Made by a program: the position numbers and the translations under genes
The notes under the pieces: model-generated
Told to the model about the DNA's origin: nothing
Database searches by the model: none
What the model saw: only the letters and a program-made list of their open reading frames with translations
From: Absidia repens
Lineage: Eukaryota; Mucoromycota; Mucoromycetes; Mucorales; Cunninghamellaceae
Assembly (NCBI GenBank): GCA_002105175.1
Contig: MCGE01000024.1
Span: forward strand, 62,001 to 126,000
Reading direction: 5' to 3'
DNA length: 64,000 nt
In this document: piece after piece, positions 1 through 11,182 of the stretch
Numbering within the stretch: the first letter of the stretch is position 1
Layout of the letters: every line of letters begins with the position of its first letter

Positions 1-831
1 TTCAACGAAGATGCTGATGGAAAACTCGATTTTGATCCCAAAAAGGTCAATCATCCCTTCACCAATCAACCTCTCACATCTTGGTACAAGCCTGGACAAA
101 CGTTTAACTCGGTGTTTGGTGGTATCGCTTCTAGTTATGAAGAATGCCGCGCTGAATGTATTGCTTTGGTCTTGTCTCCTGATGATGATATCTTGAAGAT
201 TTTTGGCTATCAAGGACAAGAGGCTGAAGATATTCTCTATGTGATGTACCTCAACATGGCTCGTGCTGGTCTTGCAGCCCTCGAATATTATGATCCTGTC
301 GCCAAAAAGGTAAGAAATGCATATACCACTTTTTTTCATTATTATTATTATTATCATTGAATGGTAGTGTCTTACAAACTCATCAATCTTTCTATCCGGT
401 TATTGTTATAGTGGGGCCAGGCACATATGCAAGCAAGGTATGCAATTACCAGGATCATGATTCAAGCTGGACAAGGATTTCTCTCTATTGATAAAGCTGA
501 AGATAATGCTGGCATGGAGACTCTGGAAATCCGATTGGATCGTACCAAAATTCGATCCGTAGGCCGTCCTGCTGTGGCAACATTTTTAGAAAAACTTCAA
601 GTATACAAGGCGACGGCGGATGTAGAACAAGGAACCGATTTGTATGTAAGTACTACCTCAGTACCGGACGATTGGGTTAGTATGCGAGATACTGTCATTC
701 GAAACAAGCAACCTCGAAAAGTCTTTGTACAAGGAAATACATCGCTCGATGCCAATGGTCAAGTTGTGTTGAAGGAATATGAAGCATCCCCTATTGGTAT
801 GATCCAAAGCTATATTGAACGATCTGTTTAG
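1..831 (+). CDS. DPP3: Dipeptidyl peptidase III, C-terminal part (gene enters from the left edge)
   Basis: This is the 3' end of a cytosolic zinc exopeptidase (family M49) that removes dipeptides from the N-termini of oligopeptides. Two exons are visible: 1-309 and 412-831, with a GT-AG intron at 310-411 between codons. Exon 1 contains EECRAE, the second zinc-binding motif of the M49 family, followed by LVLSPDDDILKIFG. The HELLGH motif would lie upstream, outside the window. Exon 2 runs from WGQAHMQARYAI to the C-terminus IQSYIERSV and has no disruption. About 242 residues are present of a family length near 700. A polyadenylation signal AATAAA sits at 937-942. I see no sign of decay, and the missing N-terminus is only the window boundary. 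Confidence 0.93.
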
Positions 832-1139
832 AATTTTAGTTTTATAGAGTTTTTCTAGTTGTATATACTTTGATATCTTTACTTTTAGTTAGTTATTTGT
901 CTTTTATTGTTATTATTATCATTACTATTATTATTGAATAAACGCTCTAGCGCTTCACTAAACCCTTTGGAAATCTGATTTACTAGTGTCAGCCCTTTTT
1001 TTTAATTTTGGATTCTGGTTAGATATGATTATACAAACTTCGCTGTTGGGAACTTTGGAGGGAGCCTCCTTGGGACTCAACTCTCAGCCTCAGCACCTAT
1101 GCTAATGAGGTAAAATAAAAAAAATCTTTTCAAATCCCG
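832..1139. other. 3' flank of DPP3, no gene
   Basis: This stretch holds the DPP3 3' UTR with AATAAA at 937-942, followed by low-complexity AT-rich sequence. I see no coding or RNA feature. Confidence 0.6.
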
Positions 1140-2190
1140 CCCACGTGAATGTTTATGTTTATTTATTTGCTCTTTTCTCCTCAATTTCTTTTCTTTCTTC
1201 ACAGTTATAACATATTTGAGGTTTGGTGATCTTAGATTAGCTTCAGGACTAGTTTAGAAGGGTTTTTAGCGCAGGGATTACAAGATGCATGGGGAAACCC
1301 TTTTATTTTGGATTCAGGATTTTGGACTCACCATTAGTTTGCTTTTTGGAGACTTTATTAGCTTAGTTTAGTATTAGTGTGTCCATAGTTCGCTTCTCTA
1401 TATTAATAAAATAATGTATATTTTTTACTTACTTCACTGGAATTTGTCCCATTAGTCTCTTTCATGTCTTGTGTAATGGATTCCTGGTTTTTTTTTTTTA
1501 CTCCTCATTAGATTACTGTTGACCATGTACTTCAATAAAAGATATTACTTTAGTCTTTCTAATGTGTTGTAAAGTACATTATTTCCCATTTGAGAGTTGT
1601 CTTTTTAGATTAACACTGACTAGTCTTCAGATCTCCCGATTGTGTCTGTCACGCTTTCTCCTTGTAATTTTTGTTACAATGAATCCCACACTCTTAGTTT
1701 CGTACCTATCATATTACTTCAAATAAAATATGATTTAATTACCGTCTTCTGACAAAGCATACAATGATCAATGTTGCTATTTTAGTTGTCTTGTGAGTTT
1801 CCGTATTAAACTACAGTTTTCTGGATTAATCGCTGTGGTTAATATTCCTCCAAAGTTCCAGCGAATTTTTAGCTGTTCTGGGCCACTTTATATGACATGT
1901 AGTCTTAATTCAACCCAACCATTCATACTATTAAACATAGGCTTTTTGTGAATATAGCCGGCTTTATACAGCATTTCCCTCTGCTTTATGACTACTTCCT
2001 CACCCTATCGACCTAACGACTGATTTGCGGTTCTAGGTTAATTAATACGTATTATGGCTTTAGTACCTCTACCATTAATATTACTCAAGCTTGGTCATGT
2101 TGCCGGGGAACCCTCTCCCAAAAAATATTCTAGACTGGACATATTGTATACATCTAGTTCATTATTTTCATTGTGTACTGCATAATACCA
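1140..2190 (+). repeat. Family A dispersed repeat, copy A1
   Basis: This is the first of the family A copies. It begins near CCCGCCCACGTGAATG, passes a pyrimidine-rich tract (1170-1200), and carries the conserved core at 1246-1330: GGACTAGTTTAGAAGGG, then GATTACAAGATGCATGGGG, then AAACCCTTT. The core arms AAGGGTTT and AAACCCTT can pair. Downstream, blocks resembling 18370-19110 continue to about 2190, ending near CTAGACTGGACATATTGTA. No ORF of substance is present. Confidence 0.75.
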
Positions 2191-2770
2191 ATATATATAA
2201 AAACTGAAACCGAAAGTCCGTTGGGCCCAGAGTGGATGTCATTAAAGTACGAATTTGAAGACTTATCTGTACCGAATGTCTTTTTTCTATGCACACATAC
2301 ACAAACACACGCACATGCACACAAGCAAAAAACAAAAAGAAAACATTTGGGTTTTGAACCACAATTGTGCATCGTTCTGTGTCAATTCTCTCAAACAAGT
2401 AGGAGCAGTATTTGACAAACAAACAAAAAACTGTTTGGCAATACGAATGATTGTTCCTGATGTCTATCAGCACTTCCTCTTAGATATGTTAATGCACGCT
2501 CCTCTTTTCATACATAGCTTACACGCGTATCCTCGACAACACGAATAAATTGCGGAGTCGCGGCGGGCAACCTAATTTCCAAACATCATTTCATCAAATG
2601 GACAACAATCAATTATATAAAGTTGTTTTAAAAAAAGGAATTTATTGGATATAATACAAGTACATGTGTGCAAATAAAGGGTTGGAATGACAGTGGATGT
2701 ATGAGTAGAATCTGATAATAATATGATTGATAAATAAAACTAAACTAAATATATCACTAACTGCTATACA
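2191..2770. other. Intergenic, 3' side of POP4
   Basis: This is AT-rich sequence with an irregular CA-rich tract at about 2290-2330. Short ORFs on both strands here look like chance readings of low-complexity DNA. I see no gene. Confidence 0.5.
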
Positions 2771-3711
2771 CTATAAATCAATAGTAGGTTTGACCTTGAA
2801 TTTTCTGACCGCCCGTTCAGCTGCCCGAAACTGCAATTGGTTGCCATATAATGTAAAGGATTCCTTGCATGCATCAGTCGAGAGTAAAAAAATACTGCCA
2901 GTCTTTGGTATTTCTACATATAAATACAAATAACGATGATTAGTACAACTATGCATATATTATTTTTCATTGAAATATAAATATGACCATTTACTTTTCA
3001 TTTTATTATCCTTTGTCACGATTGAAAACACGTTCATTGTTTCTTGAATCATAATGCCTGTGCTGCCAACATATAAGGGGTTTTTGCTTTTTGTAACTAT
3101 TTGATCACAAAAAAAAAAAAAAGCGTCATTCTGCATATTAGTACACTGTACAATCGACTATACCTATATGGTCCTACCTGTAAGAATTGATCCATGGAAA
3201 TCCGCCTTCAACAGTCTTTGCGCAAATTGTTGTGGGTCCTGCGCAGCATGTTCCAGGAGATCCTTCATATATCCTTCCCAAAGTTGATGAAGAGGGACAA
3301 AGTTATTGTATTTGATGGCTGCCGGATCGAGATCATATACCTTTAATTCCCGTCGTTCGCGTGCATTGAGGGGTCGATTTCTAGGGTGTCGCTTTGGTTT
3401 TTCCGTCTTAGCAGTCATACTGATTCCGTGTAAAAATATAGGTCGCATTTGCTTCATGGTTGATTCTGCTGCAGCACTGTCGGTGATAAATTCCCCCACA
3501 AAAGACTTGACAGGCTCCTATAAAGGTATATCAGGTCCAAGTTGTTAGATATATTTGTATTGATCATGATCAGTCTCGATTAACTTACGGTGTTTTTTGA
3601 GGCCTGTTTATCACTGCCCACCAGAGGGGTATAAAGGTCAGCGTCTAGAATAGATGTGATATTTAGTTTATAAATTTAAACATGGATTCCTTTGCACTCA
3701 CTTTTTTCCAT
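2771..3711 (-). CDS. POP4: RNase P/MRP subunit Pop4 (Rpp29 family), five exons
   Basis: This is a protein subunit of nuclear RNase P and RNase MRP, which act in tRNA 5' maturation and pre-rRNA processing. On the minus strand the exons are 3711-3702, 3644-3589, 3517-3178, 3096-2995 and 2913-2771. They sum to 651 nt (216 aa), and all phases close. The first coding exon is only 10 nt (ATG plus seven bases). Supporting motifs in order are RPLNARERRELKVYDL, a KYNNFVPLHQLWEGYM segment, YVGSTGIMIQET (the Sm-like barrel of the Rof/Rpp29 family), IPKTGSIF, and the C-terminal FRAAERAVRKFKVKPTIDL. The length is close to other fungal Pop4 proteins. It is divergent with RPS6, only 217 bp away. The very short exon 1 is inferred from splice consensus and would be the first point to test with cDNA. 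Confidence 0.9.
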
Positions 3712-3928
3712 CAAGGGTACAAAAAAAAAAAAAAAAAAAAAAAAGGGAAGGTAAAAAAGTTTGAAAGTAGAAGAGAAAAAAAAAAGAAAGAATCCCCGTC
3801 AAAAAAAACCAAACACACAAAATGCTACGAGTTTATAACACCGCTTGAGCGCTGGTTGAAATCAACTGGCCAAAAATATCAAGACAGCGACAAAATCATT
3901 CTTCTACCTCTTTTTCCACAGTAGCAAT
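3712..3928. promoter_or_regulatory. Shared bidirectional promoter region of POP4 and RPS6
   Basis: These 217 bp separate two divergent start codons. A run of about 24 A (3721-3744) lies next to POP4, followed by purine-rich sequence. The motif AACACCGCT (3837-3845), which recurs elsewhere in the window, sits about 90 bp upstream of the RPS6 start. Assigning this as one promoter is inference from geometry. Confidence 0.6.
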
Positions 3929-5276
3929 ATGAAGGTAAGGAGATAGGACCAGTGATCAAAAAGAAAATAGAAAACTAGGAAGATAGGCATTGATAATAGG
4001 GCTCGAATATAAATATGATACAAAAAGAGGGGAGATAGATGGATGGATGGATCACTTGGATGGATGGATGGAAAAATGATTATGGGTTAAAAAAGGTGAA
4101 TGTGTGTGGTCGTGTCCTTACTGTGCTGTAAAAAAAAAGGATACCCACTTTTGAGTTGTAAAGTAGTTGCTCCTTATATTATTATGCCTATCTAGCTAGT
4201 ATTTTGTGCTCTCATACTCATTTTTATTTTATGTTGTTACCATTTACTACATAGCTTAACATCGCCAACCCGGCTACCGGCTGCCAAAAGTTGATCGAAA
4301 TCGACGATGAACGTCGCCTGTAAGTGATTTTTATTTTATTTTACATTAGTGGTGATATATCAGCTCTGCGGAATTACACCAATACGACTTTGGACAATCA
4401 CTGTAGAGGTAGCTACATCCCATTTTGTACTTTGTGACCAAGTGCTGCAACCTACAACTTGACATTGGCGGAAGAACCGTTTTGGCTACCACCTCGACAA
4501 CATACGCTTCCTCCGGCACCTTCAACAATTTAATTCCATTGCTGATATATCACCGTTTAATGTTGGTTTGTGTTGAGATATATAGTTTACTAATATGACA
4601 TTTGCGCCGTTTTTATTGTAGTCGCGGTTTTTACGATAAGCGCATGTCTCAAGAAGTCTCTGGTGATGCTCTCGGAGATGAATTCAAGGGCTACGTTTTC
4701 CGTATCTCTGGTGGTAATGACAAACAAGGTTTCCCCATGAAGCAAGGTGTTTTGTTGCCTCACCGTGTGCGTTTGTTGTTGTCCAAGGGTCACAGCTGTT
4801 ACCGCCCTCGCCGTACTGGTGAACGCAAGAGAAAGTCTGTCCGCGGTTGTATCGTGTCCTCCGACTTGTCCGTCCTCTCTTTGGTTGTTGTCAAGCAAGG
4901 TGAACAAGATATTCCCGGTTTGACTGACACTGCCGTCCCCAAGCGTCTCGGTCCCAAGCGTGCCTCCAAGATCCGCAAGTTCTTCAACTTGTCTCATGCT
5001 GATGATGTCCGCAAGTATGTCATCCGTCGTGAAATCCAACCCAAGAACGCTGAAAAGAAGCCTTACACCAAGGCCCCCAAGATCCAACGTTTGGTTACCC
5101 CTGCCACTCTCCAACGCAAGCGTCACCGTGTTGCCATCAAGCGCAGACGCGCCGAAGCTTCCAAGGAAGCCGAAGCCGAATACAAGCAATTGCTTGCCAA
5201 GCGTGTCAAGGAAACCAAGGACAAGAAGATGGAACGTCGTCGCACTTCTTCCATGCAAAAATCCGCCTCTGCCTAA
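3929..5276 (+). CDS. RPS6: 40S ribosomal protein S6 (eS6)
   Basis: This is a structural protein of the small ribosomal subunit. Exons are 3929-3934 (only ATG AAG), 4255-4319 and 4622-5276. They total 726 nt and 241 aa with closed phases. The N-terminus reads [20 protein letters not shown], which is the canonical eS6 start, so the 6-nt first exon is required. The body contains [30 protein letters not shown] and [14 protein letters not shown], and the C-terminus [13 protein letters not shown] carries the serine-rich tail that TOR/S6-kinase signalling phosphorylates in eukaryotes. The long third exon is rich in C-ending codons, as expected of a highly expressed gene. A polyadenylation signal lies at 5352-5357. 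Intron 2 (4320-4621, 302 nt) is unusually long and has an internal inverted repeat, described separately. Confidence 0.97.
4351..4554 (+). other. 204-bp segment with 14-bp perfect inverted ends inside RPS6 intron 2
   Basis: GGTGATATATCAGC (4351-4364) is the exact reverse complement of GCTGATATATCACC (4541-4554). The enclosed sequence has higher GC than the rest of the intron. This could be a structured intronic RNA closed by a terminal stem, since ribosomal-protein introns often host snoRNAs. It could also be a small MITE. I could not find clear C/D or H/ACA boxes or a target-site duplication, so neither reading is established. Confidence 0.5.
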
Positions 5277-6719
5277 GTCAACAATTACATATAGTATCCC
5301 TTTTGTCATTATTGTTACCTTGTTATCTTAGTTAGTTTGTCTTTTATATTCAATAAAAACCAATCGTCTTTATATTTTGGGTCATTAAAATATGATATAT
5401 GGGAATCATGGTTGTGTATGTATATAGGTGGATCATGGATGGGTGACTGAGGTTGCAATATGAGGTGGGCTAATGCATACAGTTTTAGAAATAGAATTCT
5501 TCCATTGTCTCCCGCCCCTCTTTTTTTCGGTACGAAATAAAAACCGTTCAAAATCACTTTATTTTCAAGAACATATATTCTTCGTATTATTGTACATATA
5601 TATTTTACTAGGCTTTAGTTGGTTTTTTTTTTTTTTTTTTTTTTCTTTTGAATAGTGGTAATTTATCCTAAAAACAGCAGGTATTTTGAATTCTGGAACC
5701 GTTTAGATAACATTTTGGTTTTGGTTAGTTTTGCCATTTAGGTTTGATATCTGGTTTTGAGAAAAAAAAAATCCGTTTCAAAAATCTCTATAGTGCCCCC
5801 CATTACGTTTTTTTTTTTTAAAAAAAAACTTCGGGTAAAGAATAAAAACCTAGAAAAGGTTGAATATTATGTAATGGACAAGATCCAGGACACTGTCATT
5901 TTACTTTCCCAAATTCAAAAAATAAAGGATCATGCAGGATTTAAATATTCCACCATTTACAAAGAAGAAAATATAATAATAATAAAACTCTAGGGTCCAC
6001 TTTTTGCGTGCGTATGTTGGGGTGGGGGAAGGGAGAGGACGAGAAATTCAATATGAGTATCGATACCACTCCATTTCAGAGCTTCAGTAGTTTTTATAAA
6101 GGTTTTTATTATCATTATAATGCCATATACAATGAAAACAATGAACTGATGTATAAAATATATTCAGCCAAACGAAGACTAATATTTTATAGTAACACTG
6201 GTGACATGGCCTGGTTCGTTAATTGCTGGTAGGACAACAATATGCCAACAGTTATATTAATGATCTAGGACAGCTAAGCAGTCGTTTGTGCTTTGAAGGG
6301 GGCAGAGCAAAAGTGAACAAGGTGGGTGAACCAGAAAGCAGGTGCTCGATAAGGTAGTCAAGCTCAACAACAACGACGTTTCTCTCTATTATATGTATCA
6401 TAGGATGGTTAAATAATAAAGTATATTGATAGGTACTAAACTAAAGACGAGAAGTTTTATGTCATAGAAGATCCACTGGAATGGTAGTATGTGGGAGATT
6501 AACAGAAAACTAAAGGGTATTTAAAGTATTGGTCAGCTCTAATTTAAAGTTGCGTTCGCAAAAATGTATCTGTTGTACAGTAATGCATAAGGCGTAATAA
6601 AGACTGGAGGGATATATGTTATTGAAAGACAACAACAGTCTACAGTAATCAAAAAGGCTAGAAAAAATTAGGATATAATACAAGGCATGAGAAAGACTTC
6701 TGTGCTATTTTTAGTTGAA
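5277..6719. other. Intergenic between RPS6 and repeat desert
   Basis: This stretch contains the RPS6 3' UTR, a T-run at 5624-5644 and AT-rich sequence. Small ORFs at 5757-5993 and 6008-6232 have no recognisable protein character. I see no gene. Confidence 0.5.
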
Positions 6720-6960
6720 GTATGTAAAAAAAAAAAAATTCATTTTATTGAGATGATGATATAAACTACACTAAACTAACTAATGAAGTCTCCAAAGAGC
6801 CAACTAATGGTGCCCTCAGATTTTAGATCCAAAATGGAAAGGTTTCCCCATGCATCTTGTAATCCCTTAGCAGAAAACCCAAGCTAGTCGTCACACTAAT
6901 CTAAGTCCAACGTAACCTCAAGAAGTTGAATAGTGAAGAAAGAAAAACAGAATGGAGAGG
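6720..6960 (-). repeat. Family A dispersed repeat, copy A2 (partial, minus strand)
   Basis: The core appears in reverse as TTTCCCCATGCATCTTGTAA at 6843-6862, followed by the degenerate CTAGTCGTCACACTAATC block and the AAGTTGAATAGTGAAG segment shared with other minus copies. The AATAAAATG end lies next to an A-run at 6727-6738. The copy is degenerate relative to A3 and A6. Confidence 0.65.
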
Positions 6961-7099
6961 AGCCGAAAAAATAAAAGTGGATGAAAAAAGGGGAATGCTT
7001 GGGCCACATACAATTTCCGCACGTATTCTTCAAAACGAAAAAGCCGGAATTTGAATTTTTCAGGTGGTCTTTTCCAGATTTTTTTGACGGGTTTGAATT

Positions 7100-7640
7100 T
7101 ACCTCCCACCGCTCGTCTGAATTGTTTATTGACCTGGTGGCCGTGGCTTTCTGTTAGAACTAGTTTAGACGGGTTTTAGAAAAGCGTTTACAGGGCGTAT
7201 GGGAAAACCCTCTCATTTTAAATCTAGGATCTTTGGGGATGTCTTGATTAGCTTAGTATGTCTCATTTCTTCAATAAAACATATGATTGCTTCAATAAAA
7301 TTTGTCTTTACTTCAATGAAACTAGACTTTGCTTTGGAAAAATGTGTGTTTGCTTCAATGAGGTGTGTTTAAACTTTATTAGAAGTTTGGAGATCCCTTT
7401 TTTATTTTGCATCGTTCCTTCTTCTACACCATTCAGCTAGACTATCACCTCTCTCAACTACTATTAGCGGCCCCCTATTTTTACATCTTTCCTTTTAGTA
7501 TAGTATTGACTACGTATCATTATTCAAAAAAAGGTTTTTTATTTTGCAATGAACAATGGAATGGCAAAGCTATTCTAATGTGACAGGCTATTGTACATAC
7601 TATTCTACTGTGATAGGCTATTCTATTGGGGTACACTGTC
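7100..7640 (+). repeat. Family B repeat unit, copy B1
   Basis: This copy begins near TTTTTTTGACGGGTTTGAAT. It carries a diverged core (GAACTAGTTTAGACGGGTTT at about 7157) and three or four successive AATAAA/AATGAA 20-mers (7268-7330). It ends with the GAACAATGGAATGGCAAAGC block and the ACTGTGATAGGCTATTC repeats at about 7550-7640. It has no coding potential. Confidence 0.65.
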
Positions 7641-7882
7641 TGTGTTTGATGGGGGTTTTTTTATTATTGATTTGGAAAGTCTATAGCAGGTATTACTACA
7701 TTTGGAAGGCTCTCCCAGCATTTTTTTAGCGGATTTATATGTTTTTTTTTAGCGGTATGAAGGGGTATTTCTGTGTGTGTATGGGGATATTGGATGGGGG
7801 AAAAAAATGGTATGAGTAGAAGGAGTATGTGACTAGAAAGCGGATCCAAGCAACGTAGATGTCCAAGTATGTGTGTGGTTGA

Positions 7883-8010
7883 GCATATAAAAAGTACAAT
7901 ATTTCCGCTTCAGGTAGCATATAAAAAGTACAATATTTCCACTTCAGGTAGCATATAAAAAGTACAATATTTCCACTTCAGGTAGCATATAAAAAGTACA
8001 ATATTTCTAC
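7883..8010 (+). repeat. Tandem repeat, 34-bp unit, about 3.8 copies
   Basis: The unit starts GCATATAAAAAGTACAATAT and ends CACTTCAGGTA. Copies start at 7883, 7917, 7951 and 7985 (the last is partial). Copies differ by one base (TTCCGC versus TTCCAC), so the array is young. The reverse reading of this array creates an artificial ORF. Confidence 0.9.
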
Positions 8011-8029
8011 TGGGCAATAATGTAGAGGC

Positions 8030-9110
8030 GGTTATTATGGCTGTAGGCTTTAGCTGTGAGCTTATAGGCGTAAACTTTAGAGCATTGTGCAATCAATTGT
8101 ATCAGAGATGGATGGTTTGTTTGGTGACAAAAAATGATTGTATAATATTTCTTAAGATGCATGGAAAATTTGAAGTTGAACGGTTTCGTAGTTCGTTTTA
8201 TATAAAGCGAAAAAGAGTATATTGCAGGTTAATTGGATTTTGCAGGCTGTAAAGCCAGATGGGTGTGAATTCAACCGCCGCCGCCGGCAGCCTGGATTGT
8301 TGATCGAGAAAAAAAATGGGAGCGCAAATCCAAAAAAAAAAATAGACAAGTCAACGGGAATGAGCCAACATCTGTTCACTGTTTTTGGCTCATTGTGGAC
8401 CTGGTGGCCTCGGCTTTCCGTTAGAAATAGTTTAGAAGCGTTTTAGAAAAGGGATTGCAAGAGACATGGGGGAACCCTTTCATTTTGATTCTAGAATCTT
8501 GGGGAAATGTCTTGATTAGCTTAGTACATGTAGATGTCTCTTTTCTTCAATAAAACATATCTCTGCTACATTAAACCTTGTCTTTGTTTGAAATAAATGA
8601 TTGTTTAAGCTTCATTAGAAGTTTGGAGATCCCTTTTTATAGAGATCCCTTTTAGAAATCCCTTTTTTATCGTACATCGTTCCTTCTTCTACACCATTCA
8701 TCAAGTTTAGCATCTCTCTCAGCTACTATTAGCGGCCCCCTATTTTTACATCTTCTTTCCTATTAGTATAGTATTGACTACGTATCATTATTCAATAAAA
8801 GCTTTTTTATTTTGCAATGAACAATGGAATGGCAAAGCTATTCTACTGTGACAGGCTATTGTACATACTATTCTATTGCGGTAGACTACTCTACATACTA
8901 TTCTTGTTTAATAGTGTATCCCTATAGTGTGGTGATCTATTTTCCAAACCAGTTTCGTACGGTAAATGCTTTTACATGCTATAATGTTGTAAGCAATACT
9001 GAAGCATACAGTAGGGGTTGTTATTATGGCTGTAGGGCTTCCCGACTTCGTTTTTGTTTGTTGACGGGCCTCCAGATTTTTCGTGACGGGATTGAAAATC
9101 AAAGCCCGCT
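8030..9110 (+). repeat. Family B repeat unit, copy B2 (long form)
   Basis: The segment 8030-8900 is a direct copy of 16165-17000. Shared landmarks are TTATTATGGCTGTAGGCTTT, GCATGGAAAATTTGAAGTTG, ATTCAACCGCCGCCGCC, GGGAATGAGCCAACATCTGT, the core at about 8425, repeated AATAAA 20-mers, and GAACAATGGAATGGCAAAGC. It continues through GATCTATTTTCCAAACCAGT to the TTGTTGACGGGCCTCC block, which appears inverted at 10468-10560. Confidence 0.75.
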
Positions 9111-9860
9111 TAGCCTGAATTATTTTTCAAGCGGCATCCCTCATTTTCTCTCTTTCTTTCTGTTTCTTTCACTTTTTTTTAAAAAAAATCATTTTTTCTT
9201 CCACTGTTTTTGGCTCGTTGTGGAGCTGGTGACCTTGGCTTTCTGCTAGGACTAGTTTAGAGGGGTTCACAAAAGGGATCATAAGATGCATGGGGAAATC
9301 CTATCATTTTGATTCTAGGATTGCGGAGGTGTCGTGATTAGCTTAGTTTGTCTTTTTCCTTCAATAAAACATGTCTCTGCTTCAATAAAATTTGTCTTTG
9401 TCGTATTCCTGGTTCCTGATTAGTAATATTTATGTCAAAATATCTATACCATCATTATTTGTCATCATCCACACATATCAGGTACGCGGCTACTCATCGC
9501 GTCCCAACAATTGTACCTTGTCACTACCCAGCATATCCTTACACTGGCTATGTTTCACTTGGTCTACAATCAAGATCAAAGGTTACTCATCTATCTATTC
9601 CATAATACACTATTTTATTCCCTCATCTCGAACTCTACCAATAATCCATTATCATCTACAATCATTTATCATCATAGAAATTTATTATTACAACATCCGC
9701 TTCTCTAGCTTTTACTATAAAAACCCACTGTCATTTTATTCAATAAAAAACCATATCAATTGTATCACTTATTTACTCTTGTCTTTATTTACAAACATTT
9801 CAGTCTTTGCTTCAATAAACCTTGTCTTTACTTTAATGATGTGTGTTTAAACGTCGTTAA
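9111..9860 (+). repeat. Family B repeat unit, copy B3
   Basis: The core lies at about 9250 (GGACTAGTTTAGAGGGG, then GATGCATGGGGAAATCC), 827 bp downstream of the B2 core. It is followed by AATAAA 20-mers at 9361-9400 and a second cluster at 9815-9850. The intervening ORFs read through low-complexity sequence and match nothing I recognise. Confidence 0.65.
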
Positions 9861-9869
9861 AAGTTTGCC

Positions 9870-10010
9870 AATCCCTCTTAGAAATCCCTCTTAGAAATCC
9901 CGCTTAGAGATCCCTCTTACAGATCCCTCTTAGAAATCCCTCTTACAGATCCCTCTTACAGATCCCTCTTAGAAATCCCTCTTACAGATCCTTCGTAGAG
10001 ATCCCTTTTT
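9870..10010 (+). repeat. Tandem repeat of a 14-bp TCCCTCTTAGAAA-like unit
   Basis: About ten imperfect units alternate AGATCCCTCTTACAG and AAATCCCTCTTAG. The array appears to be an expansion of the GAGATCCCTTTTAGAGATCC segment that follows the core in family B copies. Confidence 0.85.
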
Positions 10011-10131
10011 TATACATCATTCCTTCTTCAGGCCTTTTGGTTTGTTAAACCTACTGATTTTGGTTTTGGCTCAAATAAACCAGACTTTTTCGGGCGGTAT
10101 GTTTTTGGGGGTTATGGGGGTAGTGGGGGAG

Positions 10132-10472
10132 GTACTTTTTTGGGGGGCTGTGGGGGGAGGTCTTTTTTGGGGGTGTATGGGGGAGGTCTTTTTGGGGGGT
10201 GTATGGGGGGATGTCTTTTGGGGGTGTATGGGGGGAGATCTTTTTTGGGGGTGTATGGGGGAGGTCTTTTTTGGGGGGTGTATGGGGGGAGGTCTTTTTT
10301 GGGGGTGTATGGGGGGAGGTCTTTTGGGGGTGTATGGGGGAGGTCTTTTTTGGGGGGTGTATGGGGGAGGTCTTTTGGGGGTGTATGGGGGGAGGTCTTT
10401 TTTGGGGGGTGTATGGGGGGAGGTCTTTTTTGGGGGTTGTGGGGGAGGCATTATTTTTGGGGGTTGTTGGGA
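10132..10472 (+). repeat. G-rich minisatellite, about 13 units of 24-28 bp
   Basis: Units have the form GGTCTTTTTTGGGGGTGTAT followed by GGGGGGA. Unit length varies through homopolymer length. The plus strand carries dozens of G4-G6 runs with short spacers, which is strong G-quadruplex potential, and the minus strand is C-rich. All six frames give spurious Gly- or Pro-rich ORFs. The array starts within the GACGGACCTCC block of an inverted family B copy, suggesting local expansion of that sequence. Confidence 0.93.
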
Positions 10473-10870
10473 GGTCCGTCAACAAACAAAAACAAAGGCC
10501 GGAAAGCCTACAGCCATAATAACAGGCCTCTATGCTTCAGTATTCCTTACAACATTATAGCATGTAGAAGCATTTACCGTACAAAATTGGTTTGGAAAAT
10601 AGATCAACACACTATAGGGATACACTACCAAACAAGAATAGTATTACCACAGTATAATAGTTTTTCATTAGCATGCAGATTAGTCTACCACAGTAGAATG
10701 GCTTTGCCATCCACTGTTCATTGCAAAATAAAAAAGTTTTTATTGAATCATGATAGTCAATACTATAGTAAAAGGAAAGAAAACCTAATAGCTAGTCTAC
10801 AAGCAAAACGGATCTCCAAAAGGGATCTGCAAACTTCTAATGACCTTGAAACACACCCATCTAAAATTGC
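10473..10870 (-). repeat. Family B repeat, inverted partial copy B4
   Basis: This is the reverse complement of the 8770-9075 region. GTCAACAAACAAAAACAAAG, CAGCCATAATAACAGGCC and CTATGCTTCAGTATTCCTTA mirror the plus-strand blocks. At 10670-10700 it preserves the unoccupied version of the site where the 14413 LTR inserted in copy B5. Confidence 0.75.
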
Positions 10871-11182
10871 TAATCAACTTTAAATACATCTTATTTTTGA
10901 ACCAAACTCTCATTTTTCAAACCAAACACATGTCTGCTTTCCGGAACCGCTGCTAATTGCCTGTTTTCCGCACTGCAAACTTGCTATTTTCGCCATTCAA
11001 ACAATACTGGAAATTTGGACACACAAATAATTCCTATTTTCGACCCTCACACAACACACAAAGTTGCCATTTTCCGCACTATACTCTCTTCCCACACTAT
11101 CACTGCCTATCAACCACTCTTTTACACACTCTACAATACCCCTCCTTCTTTATTTACTCCACATCATCTCCATCCTCAACCC

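Noticed and set aside
2154..2548. Overlapping small ORFs around the CA-rich tract
   Set aside because: They occur in four frames over low-complexity DNA and none has a recognisable domain.
4590..5331. Minus-strand 239-aa ORF and plus-frame ORF overlapping RPS6 exon 3
   Set aside because: They are shadows of the highly biased RPS6 codons.
7883..8092. Minus-strand repeat-containing ORF (LKWKYCTFYMLPEVE-type repeats)
   Set aside because: It is produced by the 34-bp tandem array, and neither codon use nor start context supports a gene.
10042..10883. Long Gly-rich and Pro-rich ORFs on both strands over the minisatellite
   Set aside because: They are open in several frames at once because the repeat lacks stop codons. 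There is no start context and no conserved domain.
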